Origin: an uncultured Maricaulis sp.
GTDB lineage: Bacteria; Pseudomonadota; Alphaproteobacteria; Caulobacterales; Maricaulaceae
NCBI RefSeq assembly: GCF_947259345.1
Contig: NZ_CAMYLS010000027.1
Location: 212,029-276,028 of the forward strand
Direction of reading: 5' to 3'
DNA length: 64,000 nt
A program made the translations under genes and the position numbers. Positions 29,133 to 38,188 of this stretch are shown here, one piece after another; positions within the stretch are counted from its first letter, which is position 1; every line of letters begins with the position of its first letter. The notes beneath the pieces are model-generated. The model worked only from the letters and a program-made list of their open reading frames with translations. It did no database searches and had not been told where the DNA came from.

Positions 29133-29939
29133 CTAAATAAAGAATAGGAGCAAGGCGAGGCCTAGGGCGACGCGGTAGAGGGCAAAGGGCAGAAAGCCGA
29201 TCCGGTCGACCAGCTTCATCAGGACCGCGATGGCCGCCCAGGCGGTGACGGTCGAAAGGCCCGCCACGATCAGGCCGTCTGTCAGACTGGCGCCCGTGAC
29301 AGCCCCGTCTGTCCGGGCCAGCTCGATCAGCGAGATGAGTCCGAAGGCCGCGATCACGGGAATGGCCATCAACATGGAGAAGCGGGCACTTTCCTGCCGG
29401 GTCAGACCGAGGCCGCGCGCTGCCGTCATGGTCACACCGGAGCGCGACGCGCCGGGAATGAGGGCGAAAAGCTGGGCAATACCGATCAGGGCGGCCTGGC
29501 GGAAACTCATCGTCTCCAGCGTATCGACCTGGCGGCCATAGCGGTCAGCCAGCCAGAGCGGCAGGGCGAAGACCAGGGTAGAGATGGCAATCACCAGGGG
29601 CGAGCGCAGGGCGTCGACCAGGTCAAAGGCCACAAGGCCGCCGGCGACGATGAAGATGGGCGGCATGGAGGCGCCGACCAGCAGAGCGATGCGACCGCCC
29701 GGCGTCATCCGGCCCTGGAGCAGGGCCAGCTTGCCGACCGCAACAGCACCGATATCGCGCCGGAAATAGATCAACACGGCGAGCAGGGACCCGGCATGGG
29801 CCATGACATCGATCAGCGGGCCCTGATCGGCCTGACCGGTCACTTGCGGCGCGAGGATGAGATGGGCCGAGGAGGAAATCGGCAGGAATTCGGTAATGCC
29901 CTGCACGAGCGCGAGAAGAATGAGATAGATCAAGCTCAT
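29133..29939 (-). CDS. uppP: Undecaprenyl-diphosphatase
   Basis: The 268-residue membrane enzyme has the BacA motifs QGITEFLPISSSAHLIL near the start and LIPGASRSGVTMTAARGLG in the second half, with about eight transmembrane segments. It dephosphorylates undecaprenyl diphosphate to recycle the lipid carrier of cell-wall synthesis and gives bacitracin tolerance. It lies 75 bases upstream of the CPBP gene on the same strand. Confidence 0.97.
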   Translation of the reverse strand: MSLIYLILLALVQGITEFLPISSSAHLILAPQVTGQADQGPLIDVMAHAGSLLAVLIYFRRDIGAVAVGKLALLQGRMTPGGRIALLVGASMPPIFIVAGGLVAFDLVDALRSPLVIAISTLVFALPLWLADRYGRQVDTLETMSFRQAALIGIAQLFALIPGASRSGVTMTAARGLGLTRQESARFSMLMAIPVIAAFGLISLIELARTDGAVTGASLTDGLIVAGLSTVTAWAAIAVLMKLVDRIGFLPFALYRVALGLALLLFFI

Positions 29940-30089
29940 GAAACCGGCCTGCTGGAGGGTGAGACGCGATATTTGAACAATCGGCGTGGCTTGGCCAGCA
30001 CCTTGGCCTGTCCGACACAGCCTGGGCAGGGCGGGCCTGATTGACGACAGGCCCGCAGCGGCTCAAAACCGGGGCAGAAGGACTGATCC

Positions 30090-31061
30090 ATGCCCCATGA
30101 TTTCGCTGGCAGCCCGCAAGGGCCCGGGCGCCTGAGCCCGAAGGACGCGCTCAGCCATACCGGTCAGGCCACGGCCGCATCGGTTGCGGTGGCCCTCATC
30201 CTCACCCTGACCAAGGCTGTGGTCTGGTGGATGTCCGGCTCGGTCGCCCTGCTCGCCTCGATGGCAGACAGCCTGCTCGACCTGACGGCCTCCCTGACCG
30301 TGTATCTCTCCGTGCGCTATGCCGCCGAGCCGGCCGATGCCGAGCATCGCTACGGGCATGGCAAGGCGGAAGCCTTTGCCGGCATCCTGCAAGCCATTTT
30401 CGTGGCCATGTCGGCGGTTCTCCTCCTGCGCGAGGGGATCGAACATTTGATCGATCCGGTCGAAGTGCGGGCCTCGGGCTGGGCCATCGCTGTGATGGGA
30501 CTTTCCATCGTCCTGACGCTGGGCCTGCTGGTGGTGCAGACGCGGGCGGTGAAGGAGACCGGATCGGTCGCGGTGGAAGGTGACAGGGCTCATTATTTCT
30601 CCGACCTTGGTGCCAATGCCGTGGTCATTGTCGGAATTGTCGGGGCGACGGCAGGCGGTCTGCTCTGGCTGGACGCAGTCGCTGCTCTCGCCGTCTCGCT
30701 CTGGCTGTTCTGGACCGCCTGGGGCGTGGCGCGCGGTGCCGGTGACCAATTGATGGACCGCGAACTGCCGGACGAGGCGCGCGAGAATATCCGTACCCTG
30801 GCCGGCAATGATCCGCGCATCATCAATATCCACGAGTTGCGCACGCGCGCGTCCGGCCCGCTCATCCATATCCAGTTCCACCTCGCGCTCGACCCGCATC
30901 TCACACTCAGCGAGGCGCATGGCATCCTGGTCGACTGCGAGCGTCGACTGATCGAAGCCTATCCGGCCGCCGATATTCTCATCCATGCCGACCCGCATGG
31001 AGAGGCCGAACCGCATGGCGCTGAATTTTTCAATGCAGAAAGCACGTCCAAGGACGCTTAG
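30090..31061 (+). CDS. Cation diffusion facilitator family transporter (FieF-like)
   Basis: Six transmembrane segments and a cytoplasmic C-terminal domain in 323 residues. The metal site is complete: ASMADSLLDL in TM2 (Asp-x3-Asp type) and HYFSDLGAN in TM5 (His-x3-Asp). RYGHGKAEAFAG after TM2 is typical. The C-terminal domain ends in a His-rich segment (DILIHADPHGEAEPHG). Export of Zn, Fe or related divalent ions is expected. Confidence 0.93.
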   Translation: MPHDFAGSPQGPGRLSPKDALSHTGQATAASVAVALILTLTKAVVWWMSGSVALLASMADSLLDLTASLTVYLSVRYAAEPADAEHRYGHGKAEAFAGILQAIFVAMSAVLLLREGIEHLIDPVEVRASGWAIAVMGLSIVLTLGLLVVQTRAVKETGSVAVEGDRAHYFSDLGANAVVIVGIVGATAGGLLWLDAVAALAVSLWLFWTAWGVARGAGDQLMDRELPDEARENIRTLAGNDPRIINIHELRTRASGPLIHIQFHLALDPHLTLSEAHGILVDCERRLIEAYPAADILIHADPHGEAEPHGAEFFNAESTSKDA

Positions 31062-31092
31062 ACTTCCGGTTGAAGCGGGTTAGCCTGACACC

Positions 31093-31770
31093 ATGCGTAC
31101 GCTCCACTTCTGGCCCCTCGACCCGTTCTCAAGACAGGTTCGCCTCGTCCTCGAGGAGAAGTCGCTGCGCCATGACCTGCAGCTGGAAGTGCCCTGGGAG
31201 CGCCCGGATGACCTTCTTTCGCTCAATCCGGCCGGTACCACGCCGGTTCTGGTCGATGAAAGCGGTGGCGGTCGACGCGTCATTGTCGAGAGCCGCGCCA
31301 TCCTGGAATATCTCGAAGAGACCACGCCCAGCCCCTGCCTTTTGCCGGGCGGCCCGGCCGAGCGCGCCGAGGCGCGCCGGCTGGTGGACTGGTTCGATCG
31401 CAAATTCGACGGCGAGGTGAATGCCTATCTCCTGCACGAAAAGCTGGAGAAGCGGGCCCAGGGCCTCGGCGCGCCGGACCCGGCAGCCCTGCGCGCGGGC
31501 CGCGAGCATTTGCGATGGCATCTCGACCATATGGCCTGGCTCCTGGAAGCGCGCGACGGCCTGGCCGGTCCGCGCTATACGCTCGCCGATATTGCGGCGG
31601 CGGCGCATCTGTCCTGCGCGGATTATCTCGGCGATGTCCCTTGGGACGAGTTCGAGCCGGTCAAGCAATGGTATTCCCGCGTAAAGTGCCGCCCGGCGTT
31701 TCGGGGCCTGCTGGCGGACAAGCTGCCGGGTGTCCCGGCGGCGGCGCACTATGCGGATCTGGATTTTTGA
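31093..31770 (+). CDS. fzlA: Glutathione S-transferase-like protein, probably the FtsZ-binding FzlA
   Basis: The 225 residues have a thioredoxin-like N-terminal domain (FSRQVRLVLEEKSLRHDLQLEVPW, NPAGTTPVLVDESG, VIVESRAILEYLEET) and a GST helical domain (YTLADIAAAAHLSCADYLGDVPWDEF). The overall pattern and the acidic C-terminal tail (HYADLDF) agree with what I recall of Caulobacter FzlA, which binds FtsZ and regulates constriction rather than acting as a GST. The GST fold is certain; the FzlA assignment rests on memory of the family and taxon. Confidence 0.68.
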   Translation: MRTLHFWPLDPFSRQVRLVLEEKSLRHDLQLEVPWERPDDLLSLNPAGTTPVLVDESGGGRRVIVESRAILEYLEETTPSPCLLPGGPAERAEARRLVDWFDRKFDGEVNAYLLHEKLEKRAQGLGAPDPAALRAGREHLRWHLDHMAWLLEARDGLAGPRYTLADIAAAAHLSCADYLGDVPWDEFEPVKQWYSRVKCRPAFRGLLADKLPGVPAAAHYADLDF

Positions 31771-31792
31771 ACCGAGCTCTATGGGGGGTGGT

Positions 31793-32788
31793 ATGCGTAC
31801 AGTTCTGGTGATTTTGGTCTGGCTATGGTCAGGCGGAGCCATGACGCACGCTCAGGAGTCCGATCCGATGGGCCCCGCGCGGGCGTTTATCGCCTGGAGT
31901 TCTGAGGTCAACCAGACCAATACCGAGATTATGGCCTTGATGGAACGTATCTTCGAGGCCGACGAGTATGGTGTCTCGGTCCGTGAAGGGCTGATCAGTG
32001 AAGCCGAGGGCGAGGCCGGCCTCGATGCTTGGCGTCGCGAACTCGATACCGCGCTGGCAGGCCTCGAGGCGCGTGTCGAGGTTTTGCGTGAGGGGCCGGA
32101 GATGGTTCCCGACGGCAAGGAAAAGATTGTCGATACGCTGACGCGCAATCTGGATTCCGGATTCGAACTTGTCAGTGAGGTCCTCGATGTCGCCGAGGAT
32201 GCAGCGCGCCAGGACATTGCCGGAAAACCGGTTGATGACTATGCGATTTACGAGGCGCGCTATGCCGTGCTCCAGAACTATTATTCCGGCCAGGTGGCAA
32301 ACCTCGAGGCGGCGCTCGATTCCGTTGATGCCCGCCATCCACAGGGCCCGCTGCTGCGGGCGACGCTCCTCAACATTGAAAGCGCGATTATCGGCCTTGA
32401 GCTGGGCCGTCTTTCCTTCGGCGGCGAGCCATCCGAGCACGCGGTGGACGATCCGCAGGCCGTATTCGCAGAAAACCAGCGCGCCGTCGGTCGTGAAGTC
32501 GATCAGGCAGCCGCACTGCTGCGAACCATGCAGGCCGAATTCGCGCGCGTCCCGCGCACCAGCCCTGAGGCGGAGCGCATGATGGATGCGCTGGATGTCA
32601 TGCTGAGCAGTTTTCCCGAGAGTTTCCAGGTCGAGATCGACGGCGCGGCGATCTTTGACGGCCTGCCCGACCGTATCGCGGCGGGCGGCTCCGAGGCGAC
32701 CTTCGAATTCGCCGATGAGCTGACAGCCTATGAGGCGGCCCGGGATGTCTTGAATGCCGAGCGGATACGCTTGGCGTCGGAACTCTAG
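31793..32788 (+). CDS. Secreted helical protein of unknown function
   Basis: The start at 31793 (after GGGGGTGG) gives a signal peptide (MRTVLVILVWLWSGGAMTHAQ) in a 331-residue protein. The mature part is acidic and almost wholly helical with heptad-like stretches (ALMERIFEADEYGV, VDQAAALLRTMQAEF, AYEAARDVLNAERIRLASEL). I recognise no domain. It lies between the fzlA-like gene (23 bases) and queG (15 bases) on the same strand, so co-transcription is likely. Confidence 0.72.
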   Translation: MRTVLVILVWLWSGGAMTHAQESDPMGPARAFIAWSSEVNQTNTEIMALMERIFEADEYGVSVREGLISEAEGEAGLDAWRRELDTALAGLEARVEVLREGPEMVPDGKEKIVDTLTRNLDSGFELVSEVLDVAEDAARQDIAGKPVDDYAIYEARYAVLQNYYSGQVANLEAALDSVDARHPQGPLLRATLLNIESAIIGLELGRLSFGGEPSEHAVDDPQAVFAENQRAVGREVDQAAALLRTMQAEFARVPRTSPEAERMMDALDVMLSSFPESFQVEIDGAAIFDGLPDRIAAGGSEATFEFADELTAYEAARDVLNAERIRLASEL

Positions 32789-32802
32789 CCGGCGGGAGCG
32801 CA

Positions 32803-33921
32803 ATGTCGCCGGACTCTCTCAAATCCCTCGCCCTCGAGCTCGGTTTCTCCACCGCCCGCATCTGTCGGGCGGACGAAGCCTGGCCCGCCGGTGAGCGATT
32901 GGCCGAATTCATCGCCGACGGCCATCACGGCTCGATGGTCTGGATGGAAGACACGCTGGAACGGCGCCAGCATCCAACCGCCATGTGGCCGGACGCGAAG
33001 TCGGCGGTGGTTGTCGGTTTGAACTACGGACCGGAGCAGGACCCGCTGCCCCTGCTTGAGCGGCGATCGGAAGGCGTGGTTAGCGTCTATGCGCAAAACG
33101 CCGACTATCACGACCTCCTCAAGAAGCGGCTCAAGCATCTCGCCCGGGCCTTTGCCGAGAAAACCGGCCAGCCGGTGAAGGTGTTTGTCGATACCGCGCC
33201 GCTGATGGAAAAGCCGTTGGCGGAAAAAGCGGGTGTCGGCTGGCAGGGTAAACACACCAATCTTGTGAGCCGCGAATTCGGCTCCTGGCTCTTCCTGGGT
33301 GTGATGCTGACCGCGGCCGAGCTGGAACCGGACGCGCCCGAGCGCGACACTTGCGGCTCCTGCCGGGCCTGTCTCGATATCTGCCCGACCGACGCCTTCC
33401 CGCAGCCTTACCGGCTCGATGCGCGGCGTTGCATTTCCTATCTGACCATCGAGCACAAGGGTGTCATCCCGGTCGAGTTCCGCGCGCCCATGGGCAATCG
33501 CATTTATGGCTGTGATGACTGTCTCGCCGTGTGCCCCTGGAACAAGTTCGCGCAGACCAGCAATGAGATGGCATTCCATCCGAGGCCAGAGCTCAAGGGG
33601 CCTTTGCTGGCCGAGCTGGCAGCGCTCGATGATGCCGGATTCCGACAGGTTTTCACCGCCTCGCCGGTCAAGCGGATCGGTCGTGACCGCTTTGTCCGCA
33701 ATGTCATGATCGCGATCGGCAATTCCGGCGATGCCGGCCTGATCCCCTCGGTCGAGGCGGCGCTGGGAGATGCGGCGCCGGCGGTGCGGGCCATGGCCGT
33801 GTGGGCGCTTGCCCGGCTTGATGATGAGCGCGCCCGCGCGGCGTCGGCCGCGGCGCTTGATGCTGAAACGGACGCGGATGTCAGAGCCGAATGGCGCCGC
33901 CTCCTGTCTGGGGCTGAATAA
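32803..33921 (+). CDS. queG: Epoxyqueuosine reductase
   Basis: It carries out the last step of queuosine synthesis in tRNA, using cobalamin and two 4Fe-4S clusters. The 372 residues have the two cluster motifs CGSCRACLDICPTDAF and CDDCLAVCPWNKF, the DUF1730 region with DTAPLMEKPLAEKAGVGWQGKHTNL, and a C-terminal HEAT-like part (PAVRAMAVWALARLDDERARAA). It follows the 31793 gene by 15 bases. Confidence 0.96.
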   Translation: MSPDSLKSLALELGFSTARICRADEAWPAGERLAEFIADGHHGSMVWMEDTLERRQHPTAMWPDAKSAVVVGLNYGPEQDPLPLLERRSEGVVSVYAQNADYHDLLKKRLKHLARAFAEKTGQPVKVFVDTAPLMEKPLAEKAGVGWQGKHTNLVSREFGSWLFLGVMLTAAELEPDAPERDTCGSCRACLDICPTDAFPQPYRLDARRCISYLTIEHKGVIPVEFRAPMGNRIYGCDDCLAVCPWNKFAQTSNEMAFHPRPELKGPLLAELAALDDAGFRQVFTASPVKRIGRDRFVRNVMIAIGNSGDAGLIPSVEAALGDAAPAVRAMAVWALARLDDERARAASAAALDAETDADVRAEWRRLLSGAE

Positions 33922-34045
33922 GAAATCCGGTTTCGTATTGAGAGGATATTATCCTTTTCGGAGCTAGCCTGACCCCTTGAGCATGATGATGACACGACGT
34001 TCGGGGGGGCGATGTCATGACAGGTCTGATTGAAGGCGGCGCGAA

Positions 34046-35017
34046 ATGACGTCGGCAGATTTTCAAAGCGATATGTCGCCCGAGGCCATCTCGGTTTTGA
34101 TCTGCGAGAGCAGTTCCGTGCAATTGCGCATCCTGTCCGAAGCGGTCCGCCAGGCGGGTTATTCGGTCCAGACGGCCTCGACGGCCGAGGAGGCGCTCAA
34201 TTTCCTGAACTTGATGCCGGTCGACATTTTCCTGACGGGAATTGAGGTCGGATCAGTGTCTGGCCTGGAGGCCTGCTGGTCGCTGAAATCGAACACCGAG
34301 ACCGAGTCCGTCTACACCATCGTCATCACGGCGTCCGGCGAAGACCGCCGACTCGAGGAATCGCTGGATGCGGGGGCGGATGATTTCATCCGCAAGCCGG
34401 TCAACATGACCGAATTACGGGCCCGGCTGCGGGCCGCCAGCCGCCTGGTGCGGATGCAGAAACAATTCCGGCGTCTGGCCGAAACCGACGCCCTGACCGG
34501 CGCCGCCAATCGCCGCGCCTTCATGCAGTATCTCGAGATGAAGGCCCAGTATGCGACCCGTGACGACACGCCGCTCTCCGTCGTCATGGTCGATCTCGAT
34601 CACTTCAAGACGATCAATGACGAGCATGGCCACGCAGCGGGCGACGCAGTGCTTATCGAGACGGTTGATGCCATCCAGGCCTGTTTGCGTGATGGCGACA
34701 TGCTGGGGCGGCTGGGTGGCGAGGAATTCTGCATTGTATTCCCCGGCGCCGGTCTGCACTCGGCGGCGCTGGCCGGTGAGCGAATTCGCGCGGCGGTCGA
34801 AGCCATGACCATCAAGACAGAGGCGGGTGTCGCGATTCCGGTGACGGCCAGCCTCGGCATCGCCAGCCTCGGTCATGACGATCTGATTGCCGCGCCGGAC
34901 CTGCTTTTGCAGGCGGCGGACGCCGCACTCTATCGTGCCAAGTCCGGGGGACGAAACCGGGTTGAGCTCGACAATGGCCAGTCTCAGCCGGATCACGGCC
35001 TGCGCGCGGCAGGCTGA
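34046..35017 (+). CDS. Diguanylate cyclase with a degenerate receiver domain
   Basis: Residues 15-130 form a CheY-like receiver, but the phosphoacceptor Asp is replaced: the block reads VDIFLTGIEVGSVSG with Gly65 at the Asp position, and the acidic pair is Cys20-Glu21. Thr95 and Lys117 are kept. Residues 140-305 are a GGDEF domain with DALTGAANRR, DLDHFKTINDEHGH and an intact GGEEF (224-228), so it should make cyclic di-GMP. An RxxD inhibitory site (Arg215-Asp218) sits five residues before GGEEF. Control by phosphorylation is unlikely. The TPR gene converges with no gap. Confidence 0.92.
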   Translation: MTSADFQSDMSPEAISVLICESSSVQLRILSEAVRQAGYSVQTASTAEEALNFLNLMPVDIFLTGIEVGSVSGLEACWSLKSNTETESVYTIVITASGEDRRLEESLDAGADDFIRKPVNMTELRARLRAASRLVRMQKQFRRLAETDALTGAANRRAFMQYLEMKAQYATRDDTPLSVVMVDLDHFKTINDEHGHAAGDAVLIETVDAIQACLRDGDMLGRLGGEEFCIVFPGAGLHSAALAGERIRAAVEAMTIKTEAGVAIPVTASLGIASLGHDDLIAAPDLLLQAADAALYRAKSGGRNRVELDNGQSQPDHGLRAAG

Positions 35018-35701
35018 TCACTCTTCATTGCCGGGCGCGGTGCGTCGTGCTTCCAGAATTGCGCCACGCAGGAGCAGGGAAGGGATATCATCGGGTTCCT
35101 GCTCGCGCGCATTCTCCATCGCCGCCCAGGCTGCATCCAGTTCACCGCGCGCGAGATGCACCTGACCCCGATACCGCCAGCCAGCGGCCAGGTATGGTGC
35201 CTGCTCCACGAGCGCGTCAGCATCCTCGACCAGGCCATCCCAGTCCCGCGTTTCGGCGCGAAGCTGCGCCCGGGCGAGCCGGGTCGGAATGGCGTCCGGC
35301 TGAAGGTCCAGCGCAGCGCTATAGGCCTCGGCCGCGGCGTCGATCAGGCCTTCGGCAAAGCGGGTGTCGCCGGCGAGGGTTAGCAGTTCGGCCCGTTCGG
35401 TTTCGACCATGCCGACGGCGAGACCGTTTGACAGATTGACGAGGATGTCGGCCCCGATTTCCGGCTCGCCCAGCGCGATCAGGGCGCGGGCCTCGCACAC
35501 TTCGGCCGGCCAGCCGCCGCCCTCGAGGCGCCAGGTCTGTGCCTGCTCGAGCGCCTCGCTGGAATCGAGCTGGATCTGGCCGAGGCAGGTGTCAAACCGT
35601 ATCCGCTCGCGATAGGCCGCATCGGTTTGGGCCAGCAGGGCCGGTGTGAGGGCCAGGGCGAGGGCCAGAGCGAGAAGGCAGGCGGGCAGGGCATAACGCA
35701 T
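35018..35701 (-). CDS. Secreted TPR-repeat protein
   Basis: The ATG at 35701 begins a signal peptide (MRYALPACLLALALALALTPALLAQ) in 227 residues. TPR-like helical pairs are clear in AAAEAYSAALDLQPDAIPTRLARAQLRAET and AGWRYRGQVHLARGELDAAWAAMENAREQEPDDIPSLLLRGAI. It probably scaffolds periplasmic proteins. Its stop directly abuts the stop of the convergent cyclase gene. No family name can be given. Confidence 0.8.
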   Translation of the reverse strand: MRYALPACLLALALALALTPALLAQTDAAYRERIRFDTCLGQIQLDSSEALEQAQTWRLEGGGWPAEVCEARALIALGEPEIGADILVNLSNGLAVGMVETERAELLTLAGDTRFAEGLIDAAAEAYSAALDLQPDAIPTRLARAQLRAETRDWDGLVEDADALVEQAPYLAAGWRYRGQVHLARGELDAAWAAMENAREQEPDDIPSLLLRGAILEARRTAPGNEE

Positions 35702-35914
35702 GGGACAACTCCAACACAGGACTGACGCCGGATCGCGCGCCCCCGCGTCGCCGATCCCGACCCTTGCCATAATGCAGAACAGCCCGACCAGGATAGTCCC
35801 TCTCCACACAGCAGGCCGGCGAAACAGAGGTTTGTTTTCCGGGCCGAGCTATGAAAAAAGGGAGCAACAGCTGGACGAGACCTGCTCGGCGCTGATGAGG
35901 ATTCCCTCCCTTTC

Positions 35915-37054
35915 ATGATCATTCTCCAGGTCATCCCCGAACTCGAAGCCGGCGGTGCTGAACGCACGACGCTGGAGGTCGCCGAAGCGGTGGTCGAGGC
36001 AGGAGGCCGGGCGCTGGTTGTCAGTGAAGGGGGGCGGCTAGAGCCAGAACTGGCTGCGGTCGGGGGCGAGCTGATCCGACTGCCCGTGGCGAGCAAGAAC
36101 CCGCTGACATTGTGGTCCAATATGCGCGCCCTGATCGAGATCATCCGGCGCGAGCGCGTGCAGATTGTCCATGCCCGCTCGCGGGCGCCGGCCTGGAGTG
36201 CCAAATGGGCCTGCGACCGCACCGAGGCGCATTTCGTCACCACCTATCACGGCACCTACAACGCCCGATCCGGGCTCAAGCGGCGCTACAATTCGGTCAT
36301 GGCGGCCGGTGAGCGGGTGATCGCCAATTCCAGTTTCATTGCCGACCATGTGCGGCGCGAACACGGTGTCCCGGAAGACCGGCTGGTGGTGATACCGCGC
36401 GGTGTGGACCTGGACCGCTTTGATATGGCTGCAGTGCCTGCTTCCCGGGTCGAAGCGCTGTTCCGTGCCTGGCGCCTTGATGTTGCGGAGGCACCGAGGC
36501 TTCTTCTGCCCGGGCGCCTGACCGGCTGGAAGGGTCAGCGCGAGGCGATCCGCGCCCTGGCCGCGCTTCCCGCCATGGAATCGGCGCCGCATCTTCTGCT
36601 CGTCGGTGATGCCCAGGGGCGCGAGGCCTATGCCGCCGAGCTCGATGAACTGGCTCGTGCGCTCGATGTGGCGGACCGGGTTCATCGTGTCGGTCATTGT
36701 TCAGATATGCCGGCGGCCTTCGCCTTGAGTGACCTGGTCCTGACGCCGTCTGTCGAGCCGGAGGCCTTCGGGCGCACCGCCGCCGAGGCGGGGGCGATGG
36801 GACGGCTCGTGATCGCCGCTGATCATGGCGGCGCCCGCGAGGTCGTGCGCGATGGCGAAACCGGTTGGCGCGTGCGGCCGGGTGATGTGGATGCGCTTTC
36901 CGCGGCGATTGCGACCGCGCTGTCGCTCGGCGCGGAGCAGCGCGCAGACATGGTCATGGCGGCGCGCGATTACATCACGACGCATTTTTCTGCACGCGCC
37001 CTGCAAGCTTCGACTTTGCGGGTCTATCATGAGGTCCTAAACTCTCACCCATGA
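35915..37054 (+). CDS. Glycosyltransferase family 4/GT1-type
   Basis: The 379-residue GT-B protein has the N-terminal donor-groove motif IPELEAGGAERTTLEVAEA, a middle VIPRGVDLDRFD, and the C-terminal GRLTGWKGQREAIRALA and PSVEPEAFGRTAAEAGAMG, with the E-x7-E nucleotide-sugar site. It likely works on LPS or another surface glycan. Its stop overlaps the start of the next transferase in an ATGA. Confidence 0.93.
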   Translation: MIILQVIPELEAGGAERTTLEVAEAVVEAGGRALVVSEGGRLEPELAAVGGELIRLPVASKNPLTLWSNMRALIEIIRRERVQIVHARSRAPAWSAKWACDRTEAHFVTTYHGTYNARSGLKRRYNSVMAAGERVIANSSFIADHVRREHGVPEDRLVVIPRGVDLDRFDMAAVPASRVEALFRAWRLDVAEAPRLLLPGRLTGWKGQREAIRALAALPAMESAPHLLLVGDAQGREAYAAELDELARALDVADRVHRVGHCSDMPAAFALSDLVLTPSVEPEAFGRTAAEAGAMGRLVIAADHGGAREVVRDGETGWRVRPGDVDALSAAIATALSLGAEQRADMVMAARDYITTHFSARALQASTLRVYHEVLNSHP

Positions 37055-38034
37055 CCGATCCGCAGCGCGACATAACCTATATTCTTCATTGGGGTGATCT
37101 GGCCTCGACCGTCCGCATGCTGGCAGTTGCCAAGACCATTCGCGACACCTATCGCCGCGACCGGATCGTATTGCTGACGACGCCGGATTTCGAGGGACTG
37201 CTCAAGCATTGCCCCTGGTTCAACGTCATTGAGACCGATGCCTGTCCGGATACCCGGCCAATGACAGGGCTGCGCGACAAGCGGATCAAACTGGCCAAGC
37301 CGGTCAGGGTTTTCGATCTGGTCGGGAGTGCGGATAGCCGCAAGATCAAAGGGCTGTTCAGGTTCTCGAAGTGCAAATGGCATGAGGTCGTGGCGCGTGC
37401 TGGCGATGGGCAACATCCGGCGGACGCGGTTGCGGGCGTACTGAATGCCGCGCTCGGACTTGAGCCGACGCGCTACCCGCTTGGTGCGGCGCCGGTTCCG
37501 GATGCGAGCTGGGTCGATTTCCTGGCCAAGCAGTCTCGCATGCTCGACCCGGAATATTTTGGTCTGAATGGACCCTTCGCCTTGCTGGCCCCGGCGGGGG
37601 AAAGTGTGAAGCCGGCCTTGCGCTGGCCAAAGGAAAAATGGGCGGCGCTTGCGCATGAATTGCTGCAGGCCGGGATTACGCCGGCCTTGATCGGCGGGCC
37701 GGATACGCGTGATGTCGGGCGTCATGTGTCGCAGGTCACGCCGGGGGCACGCGATATTACCGGCAAGGCGAAACTGCCGCAGCTCGCGGGTCTCGCGCGT
37801 CGGACCTGTTTTGTCTTTTCCGAAGATACGCCGCTTTTGCATCTACTGACCGCGTCGGGCGCACCGGCGCTGGCGCTATACGGGGATGTCGGAGATCCGG
37901 CCCTGATTGCGCCGCGTGGATCCGAGCCCGTCATCCTGATGCATGCGACCACTCTGGCCCAGGTAACGCCGGAGGAGGCGATTGCCGCCATGCGCTTCGC
38001 CGGCGGGTTTGCCGATGCGCCCGCTGCGGCGTGA
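37051..38034 (+). CDS. Glycosyltransferase family 9 (heptosyltransferase-like)
   Basis: A 327-residue GT9-type GT-B enzyme: ILHWGDLASTVRMLAVAKTIRDTY at the N-terminus, ALLAPAGESVKPALRWPKEKWAALAHEL in the C-terminal domain, and FVFSEDTPLLHLLTASGAPALALYGDVGDPALIAPRG at the sugar-nucleotide site. A role in LPS core synthesis is likely. ATGA coupling to the GT4 gene makes them one unit. Confidence 0.9.
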   Translation: MTDPQRDITYILHWGDLASTVRMLAVAKTIRDTYRRDRIVLLTTPDFEGLLKHCPWFNVIETDACPDTRPMTGLRDKRIKLAKPVRVFDLVGSADSRKIKGLFRFSKCKWHEVVARAGDGQHPADAVAGVLNAALGLEPTRYPLGAAPVPDASWVDFLAKQSRMLDPEYFGLNGPFALLAPAGESVKPALRWPKEKWAALAHELLQAGITPALIGGPDTRDVGRHVSQVTPGARDITGKAKLPQLAGLARRTCFVFSEDTPLLHLLTASGAPALALYGDVGDPALIAPRGSEPVILMHATTLAQVTPEEAIAAMRFAGGFADAPAAA

Positions 38035-38048
38035 ACCGCTCTGCAAGC

Positions 38049-38076
38049 TTGCCAATTGTGTTCATTTCACCATAGT
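38049..38076 (+). promoter_or_regulatory. Possible promoter for infC
   Basis: TTGCCA (38049-38054) and CATAGT (38071-38076) with a 16-base spacer lie about 110 bases before the infC start, leaving a long leader. Confidence 0.35.
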
Positions 38077-38188
38077 GCGCGCCTCCCGGCGGAGCTGAGG
38101 CGCATTTTGGCCTGATTAGGGCTTGATCCTGCGCCCGCCCGGGAGGATTAGTTAGGTTCAGCTTTGGGGCCACAAGGGAGAAGATGCC

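Noticed and set aside
33943..33955. Perfect short palindrome AGGATA-T-TATCCT followed by TTTT after queG
   Set aside because: The stem is AT-rich and only six base pairs, too weak to call a terminator or operator with any confidence.
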